Positions 7,822-16,509 of a stretch of DNA of 50,279 nt are shown here, piece by piece. The notes under the pieces are model-generated. The model saw only the letters and a program-made list of their open reading frames with translations, ran no database searches and was not told the DNA's origin. Made by a program: the position numbers and the translations under genes. This DNA comes from a virus. The stretch spans positions 1-50,279 of the IMG/VR virus record IMGVR_UViG_3300028394_001413. One strand, given 5' to 3'. Every line of letters begins with the position of its first letter. Position 1 is the stretch's first letter.

Positions 7822-8990
7822 TTGTTTACCTCTATAATTTTTTTACTATACAACTTATCCATTGCAGATTTATGTCCGCATGTTTCTAAACAATATAACA
7901 GTTTGCCATTCTCAATAGTATCTGCTTTCCAACCATCTAAGAAGAACTTACTAAAATCAGAGCCTTGAATAATGTCTAATATTGATTGATTCTTTAAGTT
8001 AAACACTTCTAATCCATAATCATTAATCATCTTGTTAAATTGATGACGAGAATATGAACTATTAAACTGACCAAACACCCCGCCTAAGAAACAACACGGT
8101 AACATATAACCATTTGCTGATATGTATATTTCTTTTGATTCTTTGTGTTCGATTGACTTACAAACTATCGCTGAATTCTTCTCTAATTCTTTACTAAATT
8201 CGGATAAAATAGGAATTCTTTTTTGATTCATAAATTTGAAATCAACTTTGTTTCCAAACGGAGGATCTTTTCTGAAACCAGTATACTTAGAAGGCCAAAT
8301 AGTATATTCATAGTCACCATCTTTGCCGTATACATTAATTCCATTCAATGTATCTTCATACTCTCCAAATCCCAATGGATTTTTAACAATAAACTCAAAC
8401 CCTAATTCTTTTGATAATATTCTAGCTTCTTCAACTTGATGCTCATTGTGTTCAAATAACAACCATTCCCAAACAGCAAATGCGCCTGTTGCGCTATATG
8501 CTCTCATATTTTTGATTAGTTTTTCCCAAATAACACCTCGTCTGTATATATGATTAGTATCTTCCAATCCATCCACACTAAACACAACTCCGGCTTTGCT
8601 GAACAAATGATTGTCTCTTGCAGGTGATTGATTTACAAAGAAGTTTCCCAGTGACGTCCAAAATTTTTCATTACGCATACCACCGTTAGTTCTAAGCTGT
8701 TGAACAATTTTAGGAGAATGTTCTCTAAAATATTCTAATATAGGTATTAAGTCTGGCGCCATACCCGGATCACCCACGTTTCCACAGAAATTTATACCAA
8801 TTAAATTCTTTGCTATCTCTTCGGGAACCATACGCTTAATGTCATCTAGTGACAAGTCAGTTAGTTCTAAACCATCTGCAACAGGACCACCTGAATAGTT
8901 TCTACTACATGCAGGACAATTAGCATTACATCTACTAGATAATTCTATATGTAATCTTTTTACATTTTCTACTTCATACATTTGTTCCAT
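7818..8990 (-). CDS. Divergent radical SAM protein with C-terminal Cys-rich (SPASM-like) region
   Basis: A 390-residue protein unlike its ten neighbours. The cluster motif is close to the N-terminus (SSRCNANCPACSR, C21/C25/C28), so there is no N-terminal twitch-like region. Where the others have GGEP it has CGNVGDPGM (about 69-77), a common variant of the SAM-binding strand. The C-terminal third holds cysteines around VCKSIEH, LPCCFLGG and YCLETCGHK, as expected for auxiliary Fe-S cluster binding in SPASM-type enzymes. Such enzymes often act on peptides or aminocyclitols, but no substrate is visible here. It starts in TAATG overlap with the upstream gene and has AGGAT before the ATG. Confidence 0.88.
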   Translation of the reverse strand: MEQMYEVENVKRLHIELSSRCNANCPACSRNYSGGPVADGLELTDLSLDDIKRMVPEEIAKNLIGINFCGNVGDPGMAPDLIPILEYFREHSPKIVQQLRTNGGMRNEKFWTSLGNFFVNQSPARDNHLFSKAGVVFSVDGLEDTNHIYRRGVIWEKLIKNMRAYSATGAFAVWEWLLFEHNEHQVEEARILSKELGFEFIVKNPLGFGEYEDTLNGINVYGKDGDYEYTIWPSKYTGFRKDPPFGNKVDFKFMNQKRIPILSEFSKELEKNSAIVCKSIEHKESKEIYISANGYMLPCCFLGGVFGQFNSSYSRHQFNKMINDYGLEVFNLKNQSILDIIQGSDFSKFFLDGWKADTIENGKLLYCLETCGHKSAMDKLYSKKIIEVNK

Positions 8991-10243
8991 TATTTTAATC
9001 CTATATATTTTGCTAGATTGTCTGGTTTATTTCTACGTTGTGTATATTGTTCAAAGAATATATCACTGTCTTTACGCAATTGTGGTTGAGTTTCTTTAAT
9101 GAAACCTTCATCTAAGAATTTAAGTAGTCTAGCACAATGTTCGTGTTCTACAGGTAATAACTCATCTTTGATTGACTCATAAAACTTAGTGTATTTGTTA
9201 ATATAGAAATCACGTTCTTCACGTGTTAAGCAAGCAAATCCTTGAAAGTCTGGTTTGTCAACCATATTAATAGAGATATAGGGTTTAACTTTAGAACGGT
9301 TGCGAATAGTAATAATGTCCAAATACATTTGTTCAAGCGATTGCAATGCGATTGCACTTACTGTTGTACTTACACTAAATTCTTTAACTGTGCTGTTTGC
9401 TAATCGTTCAATGTTTTCTAACCATTCAGCGTAGACCATACCTTCACGAATGAATTCTGCTGTTTCATTAGCGGATTCATTACTGATATTCATACGTAAA
9501 TTAGTCAATCCACTAATCTTATCAAAGAATCTATCCATGATTACAGGCTTTTGGCAAAGGTTGCTGTGTATCACGCATTCAATATCTGAGTTCATCTCTG
9601 TCATCATTTCAAATACACGAAAAACTTCTTCGTGCATTAATGGCTCTCCACCTGACACACGAATAGATTCTAAACTAGTAGCAACACTTTCAAACCACTC
9701 CCAGAACAATGTCATATCAGGAGGGTCAATCATTTCATTGAGTTCGTTGATATCTTTCTGATAGTGTCTACGGTCGTCAGTAATGATTCCTTGATATACA
9801 CCATTCACTTTGATATCGTTAATCCAGCTAGTACTGAATTGAGGACTACAATAGCTACAAGCTAGATTACATGTGTTTTGAAATGCTAACTCTAATGCTT
9901 TAGGTTTGAATACATAGTTGGGATTCTTATAATCTTCTGCGGCCAAGTGGTTTGTGAAACTTAAACTCTTACGTGTTCTGTCACTACGTAATCCTAAATT
10001 TTCATATCGCCAGCAACTATCACATGCAGGTGGCTGTTCTCCTGCCAACATTTTCTTTTGTTGTTCACGTTTTTCAGTAGGGTTGTAGAAAGTGTCTACT
10101 GTATTACCTACTTGAATAAACGGAGTGTAATGGCAACTGGCAATCTTACCTGAGTAAACCCAGATACTTGCCTCATGGAATTTTGCAAGACAAAACGTAT
10201 TACTTGTTTCATCTCTTATCTTAAATAATTTCTTTTCGTCCAT
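8990..10243 (-). CDS. Radical SAM protein, N-terminal twitch-like Cys region, SCxY variant
   Basis: A 417-residue protein. N-terminal Cys region: C18 in FCLAKFHE, C37 in SCHY, and C74/C77 in CDSC, followed by ENLGLRSDRTRKS. Core motif C125-x3-C129-x2-C132 (NTCNLACSYCSP) with FSTSW just after. FWEWF precedes GGEP at 198-201. The tail YTQRRNKPDNLAKYIG keeps the Arg pair but lacks the FPEL ending found in related copies. It is closest by pattern to the copies at 14048, 17903, 19435 and 4953. The ATG follows the previous stop as TAATG, so the genes are coupled. Function beyond radical SAM chemistry is unknown. Confidence 0.9.
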   Translation of the reverse strand: MDEKKLFKIRDETSNTFCLAKFHEASIWVYSGKIASCHYTPFIQVGNTVDTFYNPTEKREQQKKMLAGEQPPACDSCWRYENLGLRSDRTRKSLSFTNHLAAEDYKNPNYVFKPKALELAFQNTCNLACSYCSPQFSTSWINDIKVNGVYQGIITDDRRHYQKDINELNEMIDPPDMTLFWEWFESVATSLESIRVSGGEPLMHEEVFRVFEMMTEMNSDIECVIHSNLCQKPVIMDRFFDKISGLTNLRMNISNESANETAEFIREGMVYAEWLENIERLANSTVKEFSVSTTVSAIALQSLEQMYLDIITIRNRSKVKPYISINMVDKPDFQGFACLTREERDFYINKYTKFYESIKDELLPVEHEHCARLLKFLDEGFIKETQPQLRKDSDIFFEQYTQRRNKPDNLAKYIGLK

Positions 10244-11574
10244 TAGTATTTCTTAAATTTGTTGTCACTAAATTCAACATCCAAATTATTATAAATCAGG
10301 TAATTCTTCATATTCATGTGCTCAGGGTATACGTCAAAAAAACTTTGGCTACGTATCTCATCCAATCGTGTAGTAATCTTATTAAACTCTTTCAGGCTTT
10401 CATTGATGCCATTATGATACTGTCCGTTTTCGTCCCACATAAATTTAATTGCTGTTTCATACATACTTATGATTCCGTAAGGATGTCCAAAAGATTTAAG
10501 CCAAACTATATTCTTTTGTAGTGCCTCTTCAATTTCACGCTTTTTCCAATCTGGAATGTTCTTTAAACAATAGTATGGTGGTGTGTCTAATGGATTTAAC
10601 AATATGTCTTCCGGTCTAAGATAACCTAATTCTACCCACTCTTTATGAAACTCTACTAAGTTAAACGCATTGGGCCAGCTTAGAGTATATGAAATCATAA
10701 AATGCACATGTGGACATTCTTCCATCATTTGTTTACGGTTTGCTACAACTTGTTTCCAATCTATGCCATTACGCCAGTACTCACCCCTTTCGTGGCTACC
10801 ATCTAAGCTAGCATATACGTGTACATTTGAGAACTTCTTCCAATACTCTAATACATTGTCATATTTCTTTAATTTAAAATTGCTGAAGTTTGTATTGTAA
10901 CGTATCTCTAAATCAGTATTACCCAATTCAATTAGCTTGTTAAGAACTTCATAATGTTCTTTTTGCATCAATGGCTCACCGCCTGCAAAATAAATCATCT
11001 TTGCTGTAGCTAGGTGTGGTAGTATTTCTTCTAGTGCTTGGCCTTCTGTTTTACCCGGAAATTGAAACCCATCATCTTTTTCACGCCTTACATCTAAGTT
11101 GTACAACTTGCGATGATCCATTACCCAACTTGTACTAAAATGCGGAGCACAACTACGACAACTTAAATTACATAGATTATTATATCTAACATCAATATAA
11201 TATAGTTTGTGCTCATCCAATGATCCGTCGGCATTTGTACTTGCTACAATTTTTTGAATTTCTTCATCATTGTCAAAAAACATTTTGTTGTACTCGTTCT
11301 TATGTGCATGACCCAAATCAGCGCGGCGGTTACATATACTACAACTGGGTTCTTCAATTCCATTAAGAAAATTCAATCGCATTTGTTTTGTTTTATCGTT
11401 GTTCCAGATTTCTGCTAATGTGTTTTCTTTTAAACTACCTATTTCAGCTTGATTGTCATACACACAGCAAGGCTTAACATCTCCCGGTGGTCCTACATAT
11501 TGTTGTATCCATGGAAAAATGCAAAACGTTTTGCTATTCTTAGCCATTTCAACTGGATTAAAATCATTTGTCAT
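10243..11574 (-). CDS. Radical SAM protein, N-terminal twitch-like Cys region, PCC type
   Basis: A 443-residue protein. N-terminal cluster region: FCIFPW (C18), a Gly-rich turn, KPCC (C36/C37), IGSLKENTLAEIWN, and CSIC (C78/C81). This is the classic order of the twitch-first radical SAM family. Core motif C135-x3-C139-x2-C142 (NNLCNLSCRSCAP), FSTSW, then FAGGEPLM with GGEP at 198-201. The C-terminal tail LDEIRSQSFFDVYPEH matches the paralogue tail pattern. The start overlaps the upstream gene by 11 nt. It is most like the copy at 11564; the pair may be a relatively recent duplication within the array. Confidence 0.92.
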   Translation of the reverse strand: MTNDFNPVEMAKNSKTFCIFPWIQQYVGPPGDVKPCCVYDNQAEIGSLKENTLAEIWNNDKTKQMRLNFLNGIEEPSCSICNRRADLGHAHKNEYNKMFFDNDEEIQKIVASTNADGSLDEHKLYYIDVRYNNLCNLSCRSCAPHFSTSWVMDHRKLYNLDVRREKDDGFQFPGKTEGQALEEILPHLATAKMIYFAGGEPLMQKEHYEVLNKLIELGNTDLEIRYNTNFSNFKLKKYDNVLEYWKKFSNVHVYASLDGSHERGEYWRNGIDWKQVVANRKQMMEECPHVHFMISYTLSWPNAFNLVEFHKEWVELGYLRPEDILLNPLDTPPYYCLKNIPDWKKREIEEALQKNIVWLKSFGHPYGIISMYETAIKFMWDENGQYHNGINESLKEFNKITTRLDEIRSQSFFDVYPEHMNMKNYLIYNNLDVEFSDNKFKKY

Positions 11575-12880
11575 ATGGTTTCATTTTTTCGTGTAATTCT
11601 GGAAATACTTCTTCAAACTTCTCGTTACGAATACTGTCTAGCAAATGTGTTTCTTTATAAAACCGGGGTATATTATTGGTCTCATCTTTACTATTCATTA
11701 ATGTTATAGCGTTTTTCCAATGATCTATATACACATCATAATGAATATCGTGCGGCTGTGTTTCATTTAACCATTCAATATGTTTGTTAATTTTTTCAGT
11801 AACTACTTTTTTAACATCCAATGGCAACAACGTTGTTCTTAACCATTCCGGATCATGTAATGTGTTTAAATAAAATCCAAAATTAGATCCATCACCACGT
11901 TTAAATAAATCACTCTCACACATATACCTGTGTAGGTCTACTGCGGCCGATGCATTAAACAACTCAAACACAGCACTAACCCCGTAATCAATATTAGGTA
12001 AATATTGTTTACATGTTTTTAACCATTCAAGAGCCTTTTCCCAATTAAAACCTTTACGTATATACTCTCCTTGTGCTCCCATGGCATCAATACTTCCCAC
12101 AATGAATACATTGTTAAAATGTTGTAGCATTTCAAATGCATGATATTCTTTTAGAGAGTACATTGTCAGATTAGTATTATATCTTATTTTTACTTTTGTT
12201 TTGCCCATGTCTAATAATAATTGTAAAAACAAGTAATGATCCTCTTGCATCATTGGTTCACCGCCACTGAAATGAATCTCTGTATATGGATCAACCATAT
12301 TAACTAATTCTATCAAATCATCTTTCATATGAGTAACAGTTTCATTTGTTAATAGTGATAGTGTTACTGGATGTATCTTAGAGCGACCCAATTTAATTTC
12401 GTCTGGTATCCAGCCTGTGCTTAATCCCGGGCCGCATGTTCTACACTTCATATTGCATAGATTATTAAATATCAAATCTACCGTAGCTAATTTAATATCT
12501 TCTACTGAACCGTCGTTGTTACCTATAGATACGATATCATCAAATTTATTATATCCATTACGATTAGTATAATCTGGAAAGTTTGAATAGCGTTCATTAA
12601 ATCGCTGGCGCATACTCACAATACCAGAATCTTCTTCTTTCCAACACCTAGTACAAGCAGTAGGCTTTTTACCATCTAAAAAGTCTTTTCTAAGTTCATT
12701 CCATTTTTGTCCGTGAAATATGTCAACAATCTTTTCTTTGTTCCAATTGCCTAGATTGTGTTTACTTTCATGGCTGTAATAACAACAAGGAAACACTTTG
12801 CCATCAGGTTCAGTGTGTATCTGTAACCAAGCTACACTACAAAAAGTTTTTGGTAATTCGTCAATATTTTTATCTATCAT
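11564..12880 (-). CDS. Radical SAM protein, N-terminal twitch-like Cys region, PCC type
   Basis: A 438-residue protein. N-terminal region: FCSVAW (C14), FPCC (C32/C33), LGNWNKEKIVDIF and CTRC (C76/C79), followed by EEDSGIVSMRQRF. Core C142-x3-C146-x2-C149 (NNLCNMKCRTCGP), LSTGW, and FSGGEPMM with GGEP at 206-209. The tail LDSIRNEKFEEVFPEL is a full match to the conserved C-terminal signature of the array. Start and stop both overlap neighbours by about 11 nt, so reading is probably coupled. A radical-mediated modification on an unknown substrate is all that can be claimed. Confidence 0.92.
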   Translation of the reverse strand: MIDKNIDELPKTFCSVAWLQIHTEPDGKVFPCCYYSHESKHNLGNWNKEKIVDIFHGQKWNELRKDFLDGKKPTACTRCWKEEDSGIVSMRQRFNERYSNFPDYTNRNGYNKFDDIVSIGNNDGSVEDIKLATVDLIFNNLCNMKCRTCGPGLSTGWIPDEIKLGRSKIHPVTLSLLTNETVTHMKDDLIELVNMVDPYTEIHFSGGEPMMQEDHYLFLQLLLDMGKTKVKIRYNTNLTMYSLKEYHAFEMLQHFNNVFIVGSIDAMGAQGEYIRKGFNWEKALEWLKTCKQYLPNIDYGVSAVFELFNASAAVDLHRYMCESDLFKRGDGSNFGFYLNTLHDPEWLRTTLLPLDVKKVVTEKINKHIEWLNETQPHDIHYDVYIDHWKNAITLMNSKDETNNIPRFYKETHLLDSIRNEKFEEVFPELHEKMKPYDK

Positions 12881-14057
12881 TTTTATTTTTCCACCGCTTT
12901 GTTACCAATTTGTCAAAATCAAAATTCATAAATTTCATAAAATCTTTTACTACAATCATGTGATTGTTCCCGCGTCTAAAATCGTGTACATTTAGTAACT
13001 GTACTCCTAAATTAAATTTTTCTAAATCAAATACATCGTGTGTAGTGTTTAACATGTGTTCTTTGTATAAAAATAATGTTTTTTCATATGTTTGACTTTT
13101 GGAAGTATCCATTTTAGAAATAACATCACTATATATTTTTGTTCGCATATCTAATGCTAATAAGTCAATAGAAAATGGTTCAGGGTCTCGCAATTTACTA
13201 ATATATATATCAGATACATTAGGGTAATTAGTTTGCATCCAATTAAAAAATTTATAAAAATCTAAACAATTCATCCATGATAAGGTATAATGACATCCCA
13301 TATAAAAATTATCATATTTTTTAGTTAAGTCATAAAAAGAATCACAAACTTTTTTTAAAGTTTCAAATGATGCTCCAAATCTAAGATATTCAAATTCTTC
13401 TTCAATTCCGTCAATGCTTAATTGTACATTTATTCGTTCAAATACATTAATGTATCTTAATAATTTTTCATTGTAAGTTGTACCGTTTGTTGTTATTGTT
13501 ATTGTTGTTTGTTTTGCATAAGGCTGTTCAACTAACCAGTCTAAAAACTCAAATATAGCCGGATTAATTAATGGTTCTCCGCCCAATATACTAAATCTTA
13601 ATTTTTTAAATTCTGTTTTAGCCAAAAGTAATTTAATAAAGTCAATTTTCTTAGGTGCTTGATTGGAAATATTTTCTAATATATACTTACGATTAAATTC
13701 TGCATCAGCTTTATTTTCAAATTTAAATCTCTCTGCAAGTATCTGTGTGCTATTATTAGGAGTACAGGTGATACATTTTAAATTACAAATATTATCAAAT
13801 GAGGCAGTTATTATTACTGTATCATCAATATCAACAAAGTGTTGCCGATAACTATAAGCTCCACCCTTTTCTTGTTGAATACAATAGTCACAGTTTTTTT
13901 CAATGTCTATGTTAGCTAGTTGGTTTCTATAATCATCAATATCTGTTGCATCAATATCCGTTTTAAACCAACAGCAAGGCCTGTATGGCTTTACTTCATT
14001 TGCAATAAAAATGCTATTTTTTAATGCTAAACAATTTTTAAAAGGTGTTAAATCCAT
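12870..14057 (-). CDS. Radical SAM protein with shortened N-terminal Cys region, PCC type
   Basis: A 395-residue protein. The N-terminal region is the most compact of the array: C9 (NCLALKN), RPCCW (C28/C29), and CDYC (C56/C59), then EKGGAYSYRQHF. Core C91-x3-C95-x2-C98 (DNICNLKCITCTP); the FSTSW-like motif is reduced to NNSTQ. ILGGEPL places GGEP at 159-162. The C-terminus has FRRGNNHMIVVKDFMKF instead of the usual FPEL tail, so this copy has diverged at both ends. It overlaps each neighbour by about 10 nt. Its local base composition looks even more AT-rich than the adjoining copies, judged by eye. Confidence 0.9.
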   Translation of the reverse strand: MDLTPFKNCLALKNSIFIANEVKPYRPCCWFKTDIDATDIDDYRNQLANIDIEKNCDYCIQQEKGGAYSYRQHFVDIDDTVIITASFDNICNLKCITCTPNNSTQILAERFKFENKADAEFNRKYILENISNQAPKKIDFIKLLLAKTEFKKLRFSILGGEPLINPAIFEFLDWLVEQPYAKQTTITITTNGTTYNEKLLRYINVFERINVQLSIDGIEEEFEYLRFGASFETLKKVCDSFYDLTKKYDNFYMGCHYTLSWMNCLDFYKFFNWMQTNYPNVSDIYISKLRDPEPFSIDLLALDMRTKIYSDVISKMDTSKSQTYEKTLFLYKEHMLNTTHDVFDLEKFNLGVQLLNVHDFRRGNNHMIVVKDFMKFMNFDFDKLVTKRWKNKNDR

Positions 14058-15334
14058 GTTAACAGTTCTGGGAAGTTATCTTTAAAATTCTTATTCCTGC
14101 GCTTGTCATATTCACTGATGAATTTAACAAATTGATCTTGGCGCCATGCACGGTCTTCAGGTGTCATTGTATCATGTCTTGTTTTCCAAAAATCATAAAC
14201 CATCTGCCATGTTTCTCTTTCAACATTGACCACTCGACTGTTATCTATGATAAATGAATTTACTTTAGTGAAGTATGTGTCACAATAATCAGGTAATATA
14301 CGTAAGTCAAAGTGTTTAGGATCAACGAGCCTAGCACAATTGAACATAATATCAATACCTTCATTACGCATCTGTATTACTTTCTCAACAAACGTTTGAA
14401 AGTTAAAAACGCTCATCAATCCAAATGTAACCATTACACGAATTGGCACATGAAATGTTGTACTTACTTTGCGTACTGTATTTTCCCAACGTGCAATATC
14501 TAATCCGTCACGTATGTATTCTGCCTGAGGCCCCCATGTATCCATACTAGTGTATACTTCAAGACCCTTGATAGTCTTAGCATTTAGTAGTGTTGTTGCT
14601 TTTTCAAAGAACATGTTTAAGTTCTTGTCAGGCACTGATAGATTTGTATTGACAACTAGTGTTAAATTAGGATTGTGATTAACTGCTACAAAGTCTAATA
14701 ACTTCATAAAGTTACGTGTAGCAAGTGGTTCTCCACCGGTGATGCGTAAATATTTTAAGTCTTTATATGCATCAGGCAACCACTTCCAGAATGCATCAAT
14801 GTATGGATTATCATCTTCTGGGATCATATCATGCATCTTGTCAGCATGTACTGTATGATCTTCAACCGGATAGCTTCCGTATTTTCGAACTTCTTGTTCC
14901 CACTTACTTGATTGCCCAGGTGAACAATAACTACAACCAAAGTTACATACGTTACTAAAACTCAACTCTAGATAACTAGGATTTATTGGTTTATCAAATG
15001 GTGCATCAATTAATTCCTGTCTACGTTCAATCGCATAGTGTTCATTGGTAAAACGTTTACGGTCGCTGATGACATTAGGATTGATTGCTTCCATGTCAAA
15101 GCAATAGTAACATTCTTTTGGCTTCTCGCCATTCATCATTTGTCTGCGTTGTTCAATCTTATGCGCTGTGTTGTGAAGCATACTAGGATCACGTTTTACA
15201 TCTTCTAAGTTCCAACGATGTATAGGTGGGTGATAGCATGAGTGATTTTCACCCATACCAAAGTGCATAGTAGCCATCAACCATTTAGCTGAACAGAATG
15301 AATCTTTAATTTTATCGGGTATAATTGGTATCAT
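14048..15334 (-). CDS. Radical SAM protein, N-terminal twitch-like Cys region, SCxH type
   Basis: A 428-residue protein. N-terminal region: FCSAKWL (C14), HSCYHPPIH (C33 with nearby His), a LHNTAHK segment, and CYYC (C75/C78). Core C130-x3-C134-x2-C137 (SNVCNFGCSYCSP), QSSKWEQEVRKYGSY, DNPYIDAFWKWL, then ITGGEPL with GGEP at 200-203. The tail YDKRRNKNFKDNFPEL is a strong match to the array signature. It shares the LHNT, NPYxxAFWxW and KYG/KHGGY segments with the 19435 and 17903 copies, so these three form one clear subfamily although other copies lie between. It starts in ATGA overlap with the gene upstream. Confidence 0.92.
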   Translation of the reverse strand: MIPIIPDKIKDSFCSAKWLMATMHFGMGENHSCYHPPIHRWNLEDVKRDPSMLHNTAHKIEQRRQMMNGEKPKECYYCFDMEAINPNVISDRKRFTNEHYAIERRQELIDAPFDKPINPSYLELSFSNVCNFGCSYCSPGQSSKWEQEVRKYGSYPVEDHTVHADKMHDMIPEDDNPYIDAFWKWLPDAYKDLKYLRITGGEPLATRNFMKLLDFVAVNHNPNLTLVVNTNLSVPDKNLNMFFEKATTLLNAKTIKGLEVYTSMDTWGPQAEYIRDGLDIARWENTVRKVSTTFHVPIRVMVTFGLMSVFNFQTFVEKVIQMRNEGIDIMFNCARLVDPKHFDLRILPDYCDTYFTKVNSFIIDNSRVVNVERETWQMVYDFWKTRHDTMTPEDRAWRQDQFVKFISEYDKRRNKNFKDNFPELLTWI

Positions 15335-16509
15335 AATATTTCTTTTAATTCTGGTATATAATTTTTATAGTCTAACCCACGTGCGTTATCAACTGCTATT
15401 ATAAACTCTTTTGCTTTTTGTAGCAAGTTAGGTTGGTACGGTTCGTGTAATTTATTCAATAAATCTTTACGTTGCCATTCATGTAACCTATTTGCATAAT
15501 GACTACGTAGTTCTTCTTTATAGAAATCAGGCAATGTTGCAAGACTCAAATAGTCCGGGTACAATACATAGTTATGATGAGGTGTTTTGTTATAGTTAGT
15601 TTCTAACCAATTACCAAACTCTGCTAAATGGTAGATGTTAAGAATACTAACAGTCTGAGTAACATGCCAATTTAAGTTAGGTAGCTTAGTCAGTTTCTCA
15701 ATACTTGCAACCGTCTCTTCCCATTGTGTAGGATAACGTATGTAATAGTTACGATTGCCCAAATCATCAATACTTGCGTTGACTGTAACTTGTTTGAATT
15801 CTTTCCATAACTCAATCAATCTGTCAGGTATATCCATCATGTTTAGACTATACACAAGATGTACGTTCTGTGATGTACCCAATGTAATCAAATGTTTCAA
15901 GTATTCAAAGTGAGCCTTAATTAATGTAGGTTCGCCACCATTGATATAGATTTCTTCTACAGATTGACTACTGTTTGCTAAATCCCGATAGAAATTTTCA
16001 TTTTCAAACCATTTGAAGTTCTCCATTGCACGTAGTTTGAACCAGGGTAAAACGTTAGCAATCTTTTTCTCATCAGGATACCATTTAGTACTGCTATAAC
16101 TGTTGCAAGTTAAGCAGGCATTGTTGCACACATTACCCAAACGTAGTTCCACATATATTAAGTTGATATCACTGAGCTTTGCCGTTTGTTCAAGTTTAGG
16201 AATAATGTGTGCCCAACGCTCATTCTCGTACTGGCGTTTACTTTTAATGCCAGCATCTTCATCTTTCCAACAACCTTCACATTCAACAGGTCGTTTACCA
16301 TCAATCATTGCTTGTCTAACTTCAACGAACTTCTCGCTGTTCATTATATCTTCCACACTATCGTTATCTAACATAACAAGATTATGTGTGTTAGATTTTT
16401 TTGCCCAACTAACTGCGTCTGTGTGGTTGCTACGGCAACAGAGGCTTGCGCCCCCGTTTGGATGTGTTGCTAGATGCATCCAGGGTAATACGCATAATGT
16501 ATTACTCAT
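15331..16509 (-). CDS. Radical SAM protein, N-terminal twitch-like Cys region, PCC-like (LCC) type
   Basis: I place the start at ATG 16509 (MSNTLCVLPWMHLATHPNGG), which overlaps the upstream stop in ATGA; an in-frame ATG at 16527 would add only six residues with no better ribosome site. From 16509 the protein has 392 residues. N-terminal region: C6, LCC (C24/C25), CEGC (C77/C80), then EDAGIKSKRQYE. Core C128-x3-C132-x2-C135 (GNVCNNACLTCNS), SSTKW, and INGGEPTL with GGEP at 191-194. The tail VDNARGLDYKNYIPEL keeps the R-x-x-x-aromatic and PEL parts of the array signature. The substrate is unknown. Confidence 0.9.
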   Translation of the reverse strand: MSNTLCVLPWMHLATHPNGGASLCCRSNHTDAVSWAKKSNTHNLVMLDNDSVEDIMNSEKFVEVRQAMIDGKRPVECEGCWKDEDAGIKSKRQYENERWAHIIPKLEQTAKLSDINLIYVELRLGNVCNNACLTCNSYSSTKWYPDEKKIANVLPWFKLRAMENFKWFENENFYRDLANSSQSVEEIYINGGEPTLIKAHFEYLKHLITLGTSQNVHLVYSLNMMDIPDRLIELWKEFKQVTVNASIDDLGNRNYYIRYPTQWEETVASIEKLTKLPNLNWHVTQTVSILNIYHLAEFGNWLETNYNKTPHHNYVLYPDYLSLATLPDFYKEELRSHYANRLHEWQRKDLLNKLHEPYQPNLLQKAKEFIIAVDNARGLDYKNYIPELKEIL

